64,000 nt of DNA from Rhizophagus irregularis. Its lineage: Eukaryota; Glomeromycota; Glomeromycetes; Glomerales; Glomeraceae. The stretch covers positions 434,001 through 498,000 of the forward strand of contig NC_089446.1 in NCBI RefSeq assembly GCF_026210795.1. The letters are read 5' to 3'. A program made the position numbers and the translations under genes. The notes below the pieces were generated by a model. It ran no database searches and was not told the DNA's origin. It was given only the letters and a program-made list of their open reading frames with translations. Positions 1-12,959 of the stretch are shown here, piece after piece. The first letter of the stretch is position 1; every line of letters starts with the position of its first letter.

Positions 1-1
1 G

Positions 2-280
2 ATTATCTGTGAAAATCTACATAATTCGTTACTAGATGGGTTAGATGGGTACGGCACTGGAAGCCACGCGGCTTTTGCTGTATAATCGGGGCTTTTCGTG
101 GCTCTGTCGATGGCTTCTAACCCCGGAAGTGTGCTCAATTGGTTACCTCATAAAAATCTTGATTTCGGGAATCAGTATAACGATTTCTTAGGTTTCTTAT
201 TGAAGAACGCATTTTGTTTTTGTTTACTCATATTTATAATTCCTTTTCAACTAAATTTTTTTTTTTGCTCTTTGATTTAA
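2..280 (+). other. coding-like fragment at left edge, unidentified
   Basis: This frame is open from the window edge except for one TAA at about position 92. It then runs through an ATG at 98 to a stop at 280. The first 190 bases are clearly richer in G+C than the surrounding DNA and encode a varied peptide (for example DGLDGYGTGSHAAFA and SNPGSVLNWLPHKNLDFG), which suggests an old exon; the last 30 codons are AT-rich and look like read-through into non-coding DNA. I do not recognise the family. It could be the 3' end of a gene lying outside the window, with the TAA marking decay. Confidence 0.3.
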
Positions 281-497
281 ATTAAGAATAAAAGGATTAA
301 ACAACAATCTACTCAATTTAATCAGTTAAATTAAAATTACAAAATCATACAGAGTTGTTCTCAGAGTACTCTTTTGATTCATCTTATTCGTTGTTGCACA
401 ACTTCAAGCGTATAAAATAAAATATAATTGAAATTTTTTAATTACTAAATACCTCGTTTCTACTGCTTTAGAAAAGGAATTATTGAATTTTTTAATC

Positions 498-2949
498 ATG
501 AGTCTCAAAGATTTTCGTGTTGTAGTCGCTATAGGTATTCTTTGATCGACTTCTTTTCTTTAGTTTTTCAATATGGACCTAATTAATATCTTTTTCTCAA
601 TCCAATATTTTGAAGACTTTGGAACTACATACTCAGGTAAAAAAAAAAAATTTAATAAAATATAAAATATGTAACATTAATTATTTAATTTTTTAATACA
701 AACCCTTCACTGTATATTATATTTAGGATTCGCTTATGCAAATCAAATAAACCCGGATATCACAGTTAACGAATTATGGTAAATGGGATTATCTTTTCCG
801 TAGTATTATTAAAAAACGAAATTATTTTTTTACCCTTTTTATGCATTTTTTATTCTCTATTAGGCCTGGACAATTTAAAACAAGATTAACTATGCATAAA
901 ACAAATACAGTTCTTCAATATAATACAACGTCATCGGATCCAAAAAAATGGACAGTAAATTATTGGGGATTTCCAGCGTTAGCTCAAGAACCAACAAAAA
1001 GATCTCGTCATCAATCCTCGGAGACTAATAATACTTTACCTGTTGAATTATTCAAATTACTTCTAGCCGATAATCTTAGAAATTATGAAAAACCTTATCT
1101 TCCTAATGGTCTTGATTATGAAAAAGCAATTTCTGATTATTTTTCTCAGATGAAATCTGTAAATATTAGAAACAATTAAATTATACTTTCTTTCTTTTTT
1201 TCTTTTTTTTTTGAAGAAATTGATTAGAAACTGCATCATTTTTTTTTATAGTTAATTGAAGAGGTTTTGAACAAGCGATGGCCTGGTATTAAATTTACTC
1301 AAGTTCGATTCGTCTTCACCGTACCAGCTGAATGGTAACTATTCGTTTTACTCCATATAATTTTTACACCACCTTATCAGTGCCCCACTTTTAGAGAATT
1401 CCGTTTTGTTGGCCGAATAGTCACATGATTATTTCTTTATTTTTAAAAATTAAATTTTTGTAGGAGACCTCATACTATTGGTATTCTTCAAGATTGTATT
1501 CATAAAGCCGGATTTACTGAAACAAAACACTTAAATAATAATTTAGAATTTACGACTGAACGTAGGTGAAAAGAGTCAATTATTTAATCTCGAAATAGGT
1601 TCTTAAAACATTTCTTTAAATTATAGCGGAAGCCGCAGCAATTTACGCCATGGGAAAACTTGGGGAACATAGGATCCAAGAGGGATGTAAGCAAAACATA
1701 TTTATTTGTCTTATTTATTTATAAATAATAAGTGATAATATAATAAAATATATTCCATTAATACATTGTCTATATTAGCCTCATTTATGGTCGTCGATTG
1801 TGGCGGTGGTACAGTCGATTTGACAACACGAACGTTGTTACCTAATAATAAATTAAGTGAAATTACGGAACGTACGGGCGGTCTATGTGGAAGTACATAT
1901 ATTGATAGAGAATTTGCTAGATTTCTCGAAAAGAAATTAGGATTCGCAGCTGTGGATAAATTCAGAAGGGAAAATTATGGACAATACCAATCTTTAATCC
2001 ATCATTTCTTTTGTCCAAGAATAAAATTTGAATTTATTGATGAAAAAGATGTTTTTCGTAACATCGATTTGGATATTGAAAGAACATGTCCAGCATTAAT
2101 TGAATATATCAATAAAGAAATAAGGGATGCAATAGAAGATGATGATTGGTTGATCGAAATTAAATATGAAGATGTTTTGACTATGTTTGAACCTGTTGTT
2201 GAGAAGATTTTAAATTTAATTAGAGATCAATTGGCTTCTTCTAAACAAAGATGTTCTACAATGTTTTTGGTTGGTGGATTCGCTGAAAGTCCATATTTAG
2301 TTAAAAAAATAAGAGATACTTTTGTATCGGTAGTGCCTATAATTACTGTCCCACAAAATCCGATCACAGCTGTGCTGTCATGTATGGACTTAACAAAGCA
2401 GCAGTTGCCACTCGCGTTCTCACCATGAATTATGGTAACGTATCAAAAACAAATTATTTCTTTAAAAAAAAAAAGTATCTGTTAAAAAAATATTCAACTT
2501 TTTTAATTATTTTGTGCTGATTAAAAGGAGTCCGAGTTTATCCTTTGTGGCGCGCTGGAGTTGACCCAAAGAAAAGAAAAACTTCCGACGGACGTATTTA
2601 CAAATTCAGCTGTATAGCAACTCGAGGTAGAGAAGTTACACCAGATGAACCATGTTCAGGAACATATTATCCAATTTATCCAGATCAAACTTCTATTTTG
2701 TTTGATGTTTATGTTACATCTAGAAAGAATGCAAGATTTTGTGATGAAGAAGGTATGCGTAAAATTGGAGATTTAGAAATTGATATACCGGATATAGAAG
2801 GTGGTACTGATAGACCTGTAGAATTTAGTTTAATGTTTGGAGAGCTATTAATTACTGCTACTGCTAGAAATATGAAGAATCATAAAATTTATTCAGCTAA
2901 ATTCGATTATGTTAAAAATAGCTCTTATTTTGAAGCTACGGAAATTTAA
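498..2949 (+). pseudogene. Hsp70-like (Hsp12A-type) ATPase-domain gene, broken by a small deletion
   Basis: Nine exons can be joined with GT-AG introns: 498-534, 616-636, 727-778, 864-1158, 1252-1334, 1464-1561, 1627-1686, 1779-2434 and 2528-2949. The product has the Hsp70/actin-fold ATPase motifs: phosphate-1 DFGTTYSGFAYA (split over exons 1-3), phosphate-2 DCGGGTVDL (about 1795) and adenosine motif LVGGFAESPYL (about 2265). Near 2370-2380 the frame breaks. The first frame ends at 2428, while the expected continuation (AVMYGLNKAAVATRV) is in another frame up to the donor at 2435. The summed exon length is one base short of a multiple of three after allowing for a loss of about 10 bases there, so I read this as a deletion. 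Exon 9 encodes the usual C-terminal lobe. The family is large and lineage-expanded in these fungi, and its substrates are unknown. The start at 498 is the first ATG before the VVVAI strand; an upstream exon is possible. Confidence 0.75.
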
Positions 2950-5522
2950 GGGTATGTATTTATATTGTCATTGTATAATATGTGATGTCAGACGTCATTA
3001 TACATCATTATTTATTGTTGTGTCAATAAAGTAGAGCATTTTCTATTATCAACATTTTTTTTTTCTTTTTATTTCGCAACTATTGTATTTATTTAAATAT
3101 TGGACTTATCTATGTCCACAGTGCAATGTTACATCATTGTACAACTACTGCTGTATATAACTAAAAAAAAATTCCCATATAAATAATTTGTATTATATAA
3201 TATGAAACGCATGATGTATCTACGCCTGATCCATTTCGTATTTATTATAGGATGAAAGATTACGTTTTTTTTTAAAAAAAAGATATATAAAGGGTCAATC
3301 CAAATTATTTCAAAAAAGAATTTTCTTTCATCGAATTAAAAATGGGAAATAAAAAATTCAGCTTCTCAATATCAAATTGAATCATGCATACTTGGATTTT
3401 TGTGACTAATCCAATTCCGGCTAATGAAATTTTTGATCAGATATTTTGTTTTAAAGTAGGATCAATTTTTGAAGATTAAAAGTTAATTCATTTTTTATAC
3501 GATATTACATAATATGCTTATATAATTATTGCTTTATTAATTTAGAAAAAATTTCAACTGTATGTTAATAAGTGACCAGTATTTTAAATTTTCTTTGAAG
3601 ATTGTGTAAGTTAGAAAAAAATTAAATTATAATATACGTTTTGATAAATATGCGTTACGTTGGAAGAATAATTTATTATTTGGAAATAATAAAAATTGGA
3701 TTAAGAAAAAGTGTACAATTAGATATAAGGTAGATATGTTGGACTCGACACAATCAGAAGATATATTTCATAATAATGTATTATGGGAGATTTATATTTA
3801 TTACAATTAAATATAAAACGTAAACTTTTAATTCAATCAAAGACGTTTACGTCGAATAATGACACATATGAAAGAGCGTGCAAAATAAAAATTTTATTTA
3901 AGAACTTCCAACGTACGAAACTTTGTTCGGGCATCAAGTAATCATATTTGGAAATGTGAAAGAATGAATATACTGAAATTGAAGTAATTATTTACAATGA
4001 TTGAATTAGAAGATCATTACGAGAAAACTGATTTGGAGCACTCTTGACAATTAATGATTCTTTCTTTTATATTTTACAAGTGCCTTCCAAAATTTTAATT
4101 TTAACAAGGAGAAAAAAGTTACAAAATTAAAACGTGGATTATATAATCGCAAATTAGATACGTATAGAGAAAATTTGATAGGAACATGTATATAACAAAT
4201 AGACAGGAATTTTAATTTAGGTTTTTTTCAAGGTTCAAAATAGTAGTTTTTGATATTATGGCTACAACAATATTTAATATTGTGTTAGTTGAATAGTTTA
4301 AAGCATCTTATAAAATTCTTAGAAATAAATTCATAAGAAATACGATCCTTTTTTGTATGATGTATAATTATATATAAATATTGAGTATATTATTTAATAA
4401 ACATGTATTGCCACTTACTCCAGCAGTAATATAAATGTTGACAAACTAACTCTGATAAATGATCATTTTTCTAGTTTTAATTCTGAAGAAACTCAGACAC
4501 GTGATCATTTTTCTGAAAATTTTTTATGGGCTCTTTTAGTCCTTTGACCGGATTTAAGTTTTTATCCATAGAATAATGTGTAGATCCTTCCTTTTTGGAT
4601 AATGTCATGCTGCATCACGTAATTCTGGCCCTGAAGAGATGCTTAGTGGCGCAAATTTTTGTGACAAAGTGACAAATCAGTTAGAGCTAATAATAAATGA
4701 ATGCCGACCTTTTGTTTTACCGAATATTTCTTTTACTTATTTATTATTACAGTATCTAACAAAATTTACAAATAACTTGACTAATCAATATTAAATAAAC
4801 CTGAAGTTAGATTATTCTGTTTGGTAGTTCTTCGATGTACGTGGAAATTGCATATTTTCCCTTTGATATGATTCAAAACAGTTATTATTATAAAAATTTT
4901 GTTTCTATGCATATGTCTTTTATCATGCTATTTGATTATTGCTATTTTTTTTTAACTTACTAACTAATTTTTATACATGATAGCAAAGCAGATGAAATTA
5001 AAATATTGCATTTGTAAACCAGTATTATATAATATACAGTATTTTATTAATGATTTAATTATTTTTTGATTATTATGTCACGAACTGATTGAGCTAAATA
5101 TTATATCTGTGTTCAAGTGTTGAATACATATGAAAGATTATAATTTCAGAATTATCTGCACATGAAAGTTACAAACTAAAAATTAATTTTCCTCATTAAC
5201 CGAGTTACTGCAACTTTTTTTTTGCTAAATTGTCTTATTTTAATAGCGAAAAAATTTACCGTAAAAGTACACTTGCTATTGTTAATTTTAAAAAATCTTT
5301 TGTAATAATATTTTTGTAAGTATTAACAAAAACTATTAATATTTATTATCGAAAATGTTGAATTTACCAAAATAAGTACATTCTTAAAATTATTAATTTA
5401 ATTTGTTAAATGAAGTATAATTAATTCATCATTTATTATATAAATTGTTTTCTTTGTTATTTAAAAAAAAAAGTACAAATATATTTAAATTTTAAAACAA
5501 AATATCTGAAAAATTACTAATC
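2950..5522. other. AT-rich intergenic DNA
   Basis: No recognisable gene. The only notable open frame is a 51-codon one at 4639-4794 (+), which extends upstream without a stop to about 4597 and encodes a varied peptide containing SGANFCDKVTNQLELIINECRP. It has no recognisable domain and may be a relic exon. The rest is AT-rich single-copy-looking sequence. Confidence 0.5.
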
Positions 5523-5774
5523 TTAAAATTCTAATATTTCAAAATTATAAATACTTGATTTACAATTTGAATATTGACCTAAATGAAGTATTCCAGCAAC
5601 TCTCAGTTTCCTTACTTTTGACTCTTCGGAATGGACTTTTTTGCTCAGGCATAAAAGCATATCGTGCATAGCTTTTCCTAGTTTGTATCCATCAGCAAGC
5701 AATTTGGTTTTTTAGAATTTCTTAACCACTTCAACTGCCTCGTACTCCCCGTACTCCATATTACCAACATACAT
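5523..5774 (-). pseudogene. relic of an unknown fungal gene, one in-frame stop
   Basis: On the minus strand an 84-codon frame runs from ATG at 5774 to TAA at 5523-5525, interrupted only by TAA at 5712-5714. The peptide is compositionally normal and helical (MEYGEYEAVEVVKKF, then ADGYKLGKAMHDMLLCL and SKVRKLRVAGILH), unlike the surrounding AT-rich DNA. That makes a decayed exon more likely than chance. I do not recognise a domain and cannot give a function. The last 20 codons are AT-rich and may be beyond the original exon. Confidence 0.45.
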
Positions 5775-8700
5775 TTGAAATATCCATCTATTCGATATCT
5801 CATCTTTTTATGTCCAACTTTAGCTTTAAACCTAGCTTATTGTTGTATATATTTCAATACATACAACACCAGAAAGATTTGTGATTCACTTTACAAGTGT
5901 TTTTATTAATATTAATAATGATTATATATTAATAATTAATTATTCCACTATGAATTAACATTATTTACTACATTTTTAAGTGGTAATTTCTCTGATTTTT
6001 AAAATTATTATTTCTTGCTAAATATGCTAAATACATTTAATAACTCTAAGGAACAGATAAATTATTTTATATATATAAAAATGCCTAAAGAAAAAACAAT
6101 TTATTATGTTTGAAAAATATATAATTATGACCTTATCAATCTACTTCATTCATTTACTGTTCATTCACATAAAAAAGGTATACAATGTAAAAATTCTTGA
6201 TATACAGTAAAATCTATATAACTAAAAAAAATTTGTCATATTGAGATTACAATCTTTTATAAATAATTTTAAATTGAATAACATAATATGCACCTGCATT
6301 AGTTTTTGGTTAATAAATTAAAGACTCAGTAAGTTTTACTAATACTAACAAGTAATACAATAGTATAAATAATTATAAAAATAATTATAAAAATAGTATT
6401 ATTTAATAAATATCATATAAAAAATCTTTTTGGGATGACTTTTTTTACCAATAACAGATTGCATGACCTTTTTATGTTTTTTATTTTATTTTATTCTTTT
6501 TATAATGCCTTTTTATTTCTTTTTATTTTCTTTCTTTATTTTTATATATTTTAATAATGATATTAGCTATAAATTTTTAATTATAAATAAATAAATAAAA
6601 AATTTAAGCTGTGAGAATATCGTCTAGAGCATTGTAATGAATATATTCTATTATCATATATAGTACTTATTTAGACTCATTGGTCCTGTAGGTTACTTAC
6701 TACTATAATAAACTAATAAACCAATTAAAATATTAGTTTAATATAATGAAAATAAGACTATTAATAAAATTATTACTGCCATAAGAGTATGTTAGCGTAG
6801 TTTGATATATTTATCAACAGGTTCAATGCATCTAAAGAAAAGGCCTTTATACTTGTATAAAATATAAAGAAAAAACTGTAATATAATTTGATTGTATGGT
6901 ATTATTATACAATTAATGATCGTTTGTTTCTATTTAATTATTATTTGTTAAGAATTTAAATATCTTATAAATGTATATCATAATAAAAAAAAATAATTAA
7001 TAAAAAAAATATAAAAAATAATAATAATAAAAAAAATAATAAATAATAAAAAATTAATGTCGGGGTAGACGATATCTCATATTGTTTTGTCTCCTACAAT
7101 GGCGATTCTAGTTTAAAAAATTTTTGCTATATTTATAGTATTATATCTTGTTATTTGTAATTTTAGTTGTTAATTTTTTTTTAAAATTATTCCTAATCAA
7201 TTAGTTTTCCGCTCTCATTTCTTGAAGCTATAGTTAATTGATTAGCATAGCAAGTTTAAAAATAATAAAGTTATTTAATTATTGTAATTAATTTCTATTT
7301 TTAATTATATACCAAATGTAAAATCAGTTAATAAAAATTTTAATTTGAAATATTTCAAATAGTGAATAATTAAAGTATACGAGATCTTTCTTGCATTTTC
7401 ATGTCATAAAATGATGATTCATTTTTCTTATGGCTCTTTCTGATAACAGCTTTATGAATGAATTTTTATAATCAATCATTATTGTATTTTATATATAAAA
7501 TCTTGATTGCAACCATAAAATAAATGAAGAATTTTTTGAGAAAATAATGGTAATATAATTTATCATGGTGTTATGTATTCCTTCAAAAATATTATTATAA
7601 ATGATATAAAATAATAAAAATCTGTCTTCAGTATATCTTTGGAGATTTTTTTTACCAATATGAAGTATTTATCGTAAATTACGATTTGATTCAACTTATT
7701 AGGATTATTTTGTACTACCCTATGCCAGTTTAACGTTAAATAAGAGAGAGTATTTTGTATATGTTTTTTTTGAATATTTTCAGTTGTATTAACTAAAGTT
7801 ATAGTTAAAAGAAAGTAAATATCCTAAAACTTTTGAAACTCCTTTCTTCATATCAACTTAAGTTGGAAGGAGTTCAAATATTGGTTCCTATTTATATTAT
7901 ACTGATATATATTATTATGTTATAAATATAGAATAATATTTTGTTATATTTAGGTAATTTTATTATAATCTTTATACGGTTAAATTAAAGTTCAAAAAAA
8001 AAAAAATCTTCAATTTTGTATACAAGTCTTAAAACGAATAACAATAAAAAAAAAATTCATTATGAAAATTTTATTTACAATATTCTCATTACAAATTTTA
8101 ATACGGCATGTAATAAATTTGTTGACTCCAAAGTTAATATAATCACGCGAATCTTATTTGAGGTATTATAGTAAATAAATAGTAATATCTTACTAAACTA
8201 GTATTGGCCATGTGAAAATAATTTCAGCTTTTGCTACCATTGTAATCCGAATTATTTTTATTGAAAAAAAAATCATTATCCTTTATTGTTTTACTTTTTG
8301 AACATCAATATTTTAAGCTGTATATGTTCCATAATCATAATTATTTCGTATTGTTATTCATAGATGTTAAAGCAGAATTCCTATTTCATCATGAGTCAAA
8401 CATTAGAAGTAGTAATCTAAGAATGATGTTCAGACTTCAGACAATCCAGGTACAATATGAAATTGATTAAAAAGAATTTCATTAGTTATTATTGGGAAGT
8501 GGATGAGAAGGTTTATATTATAATTCAAGAATTGTTCATAAATTTTGATTTTACTATTATTGTGATGTTGGTATTACCTGTTAAAGTTTACAATCGATTA
8601 AGTGAAGCGTCATTACATACTAAAAATGGTTACACTGTTTATTCAGGCGCTTAATTAGTCAAATCCTTCGATTTATTCCATTTCAAAGATTTTACTTGTT

Positions 8701-9007
8701 TTCTACTTGCTTTCTTATATATTTATATACAAATAATATATTAATATATCAATGTGATAAAAGTATATAAAATAGTGGTTATTCTAGTATTTTGCTGCTT
8801 CTATTAAATCTTTAGTATATATCGATATGATTCGATAAAGTATTTCAATATGATTACAAACATGTAAAAGTATTATAATCAATTCATCTAGGAATTCTAA
8901 CTAATTAAAATAATTATATAATTTGAACATATAAGGAAATTAATGAGATACATAATTAAAATTTTGTTAACTGATTTGTGTTAATAATAATTTTGTTCAC
9001 ATGATAA
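5775..9007. other. AT-rich intergenic DNA with weak coding-like patch at 8261-8654
   Basis: Mostly AT-rich DNA with low-complexity A/T runs (for example 6960-7060). Two overlapping open frames at 8261-8470 and 8457-8654 (+) give peptides of 69 and 65 residues. The middle part (DVKAEFLFHHESNIRSSNLRMMFRLQTIQ), preceded by a TAG acceptor and followed by GTACAA, resembles a single exon, but no family is recognisable. Nothing else is supportable here. Confidence 0.4.
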
Positions 9008-9168
9008 TGTTGTGCCCCAAATCTCAATATGCCCCAAATTGACGATAATCATCGATGATTACTATATGTGAAAAGTGATGCTTTGAAAATTCTTGAGGCA
9101 TTATAAAGATGGGCCGATAATTTAGGCCGATCGTTGATTTGGGGCAATCGTCAACTTGGGGCACAACA
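9008..9168. mobile_element. 161-bp terminal-inverted-repeat element (MITE-like)
   Basis: The two ends are perfect 13-bp inverted repeats: TGTTGTGCCCCAA at 9008-9020 and its complement ending at 9168. A second pair of CCCCAAA-type blocks lies just inside each end (GCCCCAAATTGACGAT at about 9031 and its relative near 9140), so the element can fold into a long imperfect hairpin. It has no coding capacity. Both flanks carry ATAA (9004-9007 and 9169-9172), a possible short target duplication. It is consistent with a non-autonomous DNA transposon; the superfamily is not assigned. Confidence 0.6.
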
Positions 9169-9902
9169 ATAATGTCTTAAAGTAGTTTAATATACTATAC
9201 ATATGTACGTTTCTTAACTTCTTTTTGTTCAACAATCTTTAGTTTATTATTTTTCTTTTAATCTGACCGTATACTTCAAAAGGATAATTCCAAAATAAAA
9301 ATAAAACTTTTTTTGATATAATATAAATTGTGCAGCTTATACTCACGTTCACATGATCAAATGATTTGTTTAGCGAAACGAAGAACTATAGAATTTCCAG
9401 ATATGGTTACGTCATATCAGTAAATAAACTAAACTTTTTAACTTTTATATACTGCTCTCTATTTCTTAGTTATTAAAAATAAACTATAATAAATCTAATA
9501 AAATCACCTTTAAATAATTATTTTATTTCTTTTTAAAAAAATATATATATATAGATATATGTAGATATATTAGCAAAATTCAATAGTTTTTAAATTAATT
9601 TCACGCATAACCGTTTAATCAAAATGTGTAAATAATCGATAATTAAAATTTTTAAAGTCTCAATTTTTATGGTTTAATTATGTAATATAATAATAATCAA
9701 AATTATCACTAGATTACTATATATCTCAAGTAAAATATTTCCGACAATATTTATTATATATAGCCGATCGACCCGATCGTTGATTCGTTGATCGTTGTCT
9801 ACAATGGCGCAGAAAAATTTCACATGATGTGCGGCGCGTGCAACAATTACAACATGTGTGACGTGCAACAATGCAATATCCCTTAAAATACGAAATTAAT
9901 TT

Positions 9903-9906
<4 letters not shown>

Positions 9907-9933
<27 letters not shown>
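9907..9933 (+). repeat. A27 homopolymer just upstream of an ATG
   Basis: An uninterrupted run of 27 A residues ends five bases before the start codon of the following Hsp70-like gene. It is likely in the 5' UTR or promoter. It could be an old retroposed tail, a nucleosome-depleting tract or simply a slippage-prone repeat; the sequence does not decide. Confidence 0.7.
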
Positions 9934-9937
9934 TTCC

Positions 9938-12525
9938 ATGGCTAATGAACGTTCAAAAGATAAGTCTCATGAAGTTGTTGAAAAACTTGGAATTGGTTTT
10001 AATAAATTAAATAATAAATTCGTTAATTTATTAGAAGAAAATCAAAAGATTAAACAACAATATAAAAATCATGAAGAAAAAATTCAAGAAATTTTACGTA
10101 CTAATTCTGAACTAAATGAAAAAAATAAAGAATTCTTACGTACTATTTCAGAATTAAATGAAAAACATCAAGAAATTTTACGTACAAATTCTAATTTAAT
10201 TGAAGAAAATAAAGAATTCACACGAATTAATTCTGAGTTAAAAAGTCAACTTCAAAAAAAAGATATACAATTTGAAAAACTTCAACAACATACTTCAAAT
10301 TTAGAAAAACAAAGAAATGAAGAATCACAACAAATACAACAACTTGAAATGATGAAAGAAACTTTAGAGAAGAATTTAGAAGTATTGAAATTAGATGAAA
10401 TTGATGAGAATATTATTAAAGCTCTTAAAGAAAATAATAAAGATTTTTCGTCAAATTTTTTCAATAAAGGTATGTAGAAGTTGTAGTTGGATTTTTTAAA
10501 AACCTTAATATTATCAAATAAAATAATGTAATAATGATTTTTTTTTGCTTTATAGGTTTAGAAAAAGATACAGAAAAACCTAAGCTTTATTCTGATATCA
10601 GAATTGTGGTTGGGTTAGACTTTGGTGTAAAGTACTCAGGATTCTCTTATTGCCATGTTGCTAATAAACAAAATATAACTTCAAATACTACATGGAATGG
10701 GCAAATGGGCTATTTAAAAACCAATACAGTTCTTCAATATGATGATGAATATAATAATGTGTTATTATGGGGTGCTCCAGCTTTGGCTAAAAAACCGAAT
10801 CGCCGAACCAAAAGTCAAAATAATGAAAGAAATAATCCTGTTGAATTATTCGCATTATATTTGAGCAGCCTAGATGAAAGCTCTAAACCAAAACTTCCGG
10901 TTGATTATAAAAAGGCTATTACTGATTATCTCAGAGAAATCGGCAAGGTACAATATTTTCTTATAATATTATTTTATTGTTAATTAAGGTTTTTTTTTAT
11001 TTACATGAGAATTGTTTTTTTTTTCAAGGTAATTAAAGAAACTGTTGCAAGGTGTTGGCCAAATGTTGATTACTTTAAGAATACACTTTTATTCATTACC
11101 GTTCCTGCAGAAATTTCTGAAAAGTCGAAAACAATTATGAGAACATGTGCATATAATGCAAGTTTGATCAAAGAAGAATATTCAACAAATTTGCAAATCA
11201 TTACAGAACGTAAGAATCTTCACAATTAATTTAAAATGATGGTTTTTTCTTTTTATATTTCTAAATTTGTTCTTCTATATAAAGCCGAGGCTGCTGTAAT
11301 GTATTGTATGAAAAATCGTGAAAACCAAGTTTTTGCACAATCAAATAGTATGTTAAATTTTTTTTCTTTCTTTTTTTTTTGTTGGTAGGTAAATCTAATT
11401 ACTTATTTATTTATAATTTATATATCAGCTAATATTATGATAGTTGACTGTGGTGATGATGTAGTGAATTTGACGACCCATAATTTTATAAATAATCACT
11501 TTGGAGAAATAACTAATAAAGCCAAAGATTCTTGTGGAAGTTCTTTCATTAATGCTGAGTTGATTAAATATTTACGAAAAAGACTTGGAGACAAACCTAT
11601 GAATTTGTTTAGAGATAATGATTATGGACAAATGCAATATTTGATACAACAATTTTGTAGAATTTGCAAATTTCCTTTTACAGGAGATGATCCAGATTTT
11701 ATATATAAATTGGATATTAAGCATACAGCTCCAGTATTATTACAATATATTACTAATGGAAAAATCAAAAATACCTTAGAGGAAGATGATTGGATAATTG
11801 AAATTGATTTTAAAACAATTAAATCAATCTTTGATCCTGTTATTCAGAAAATTCTTCATTTAATAAAAGCTCAATTAAATAATACTCATGAAACTTGTTC
11901 CGCAATGTTCTTAGTTGGAAGCCTTAGTGAATCAAAATATTTACAAAAAAGAATTAAAGAAGAGTTTAATCATCAAGTTAATAATATTTCAGTTCCCGCT
12001 CAACCTATAGCAGCAGTTTCACGTGGAGCTGTGATTTATGGATTAGAATCTATAAATTCAAACGGGACGAATAATTTAGAAAATAAAGATAGTATTATTC
12101 CTTCCAGGGTTCTTAAATTTACTTATGGAATTGGATTATGCTTGGATTGGAAAGAAGGTGTTGACCCTCCATCAAGAAAAACCTCTAATGGAAAAGTTTT
12201 TAAATTTAGTCCTTTGGTAAGGAGAGGAGCAGTAGTAGAAGTAGATCAAGTATTTAGCTCAAGTAACCATAGGCCATCTCTCCCAGATCAAATAGCAATG
12301 AACTTTAAGTTATATAGAACTTCCGAATTTAATGCAGAATATTGTGATGAGCCTGGAATGGAACTATTAGGGGAACTATATATTGACCTTCCAGATGTTC
12401 ACTTAGGTTGTGATAGAGTTGTTACTCTTGGACTTTCTTTTGATCAAACGGTAATTTCAGTATTTGCAATATATGAGGTCACTGGTAAAAAATATATAAT
12501 TAAACTTTTATGTAGTGAATATTGA
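9938..12525 (+). CDS. Hsp70-fold protein with N-terminal coiled coil and degenerate ATP motifs
   Basis: Five exons with GT-AG introns: 9938-10469, 10556-10947, 11029-11209, 11285-11347 and 11429-12525. They splice in frame to about 754 residues. Residues 1-177 are a charged coiled coil built on repeats such as EILRTNSELNEKNKEF. The rest is the Hsp70/actin-type ATPase fold. Key motifs are altered: phosphate-1 reads LDFGVKYSG rather than DFGTTYSG, phosphate-2 reads DCGDDVVNL rather than DCGGGTVDL, and the adenosine motif reads LVGSLSESKYL rather than LVGGF. The fold is kept through the C-terminal lobe and the frame is intact, so the protein is probably made. ATP hydrolysis is likely lost or much reduced (inference from motifs). 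It is the intact relative of the broken gene at 498-2949. The start at 9938 is the only ATG ahead of the coiled coil. Confidence 0.8.
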
Positions 12526-12959
12526 AGTTCAAAACATTAAATTCAAATTTTGTATTTAAATAAAATCTTTAATTTAATAAATTAGTCATTATATATAATA
12601 ATTTTATAAGTAAATTCCATGATAAAATGCGAATTTTATATTTGAAAATGCAGAATAAATAATTATAAAATTTCGAGATCAACAAAAAAATATATGTATA
12701 TAATGCAATTATCAAATAAAATGGTTTCTTTAAAGTTTTGATATTTATTGATGTAATTTTTAAAAAAACGATTACAAAGCTTATAATAAACTTTGGATTA
12801 TTTATAAGGCATTATCTATAAATAGAGATACTGTAAACTATTTAATAAATGAATAATGTAACTATTCTAAATTATATTTTTTACTACCAAATGACAACTT
12901 TTATACTAAGCACAAAACAATTTAATTGCTATAAACTCATCAACTTGTTTGATCATGGT
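12526..12959. other. AT-rich 3' flank
   Basis: Nothing recognisable beyond the 3' flank of the preceding Hsp70-like gene. An AATAAA-like signal (AAATAAAATC) lies about 35 bases after its stop codon. Confidence 0.4.

Noticed and set aside
1-130. A tRNA-like fold at the left edge
   Set aside because: No consistent acceptor stem or T-loop could be drawn; the stretch reads better as coding-like sequence.
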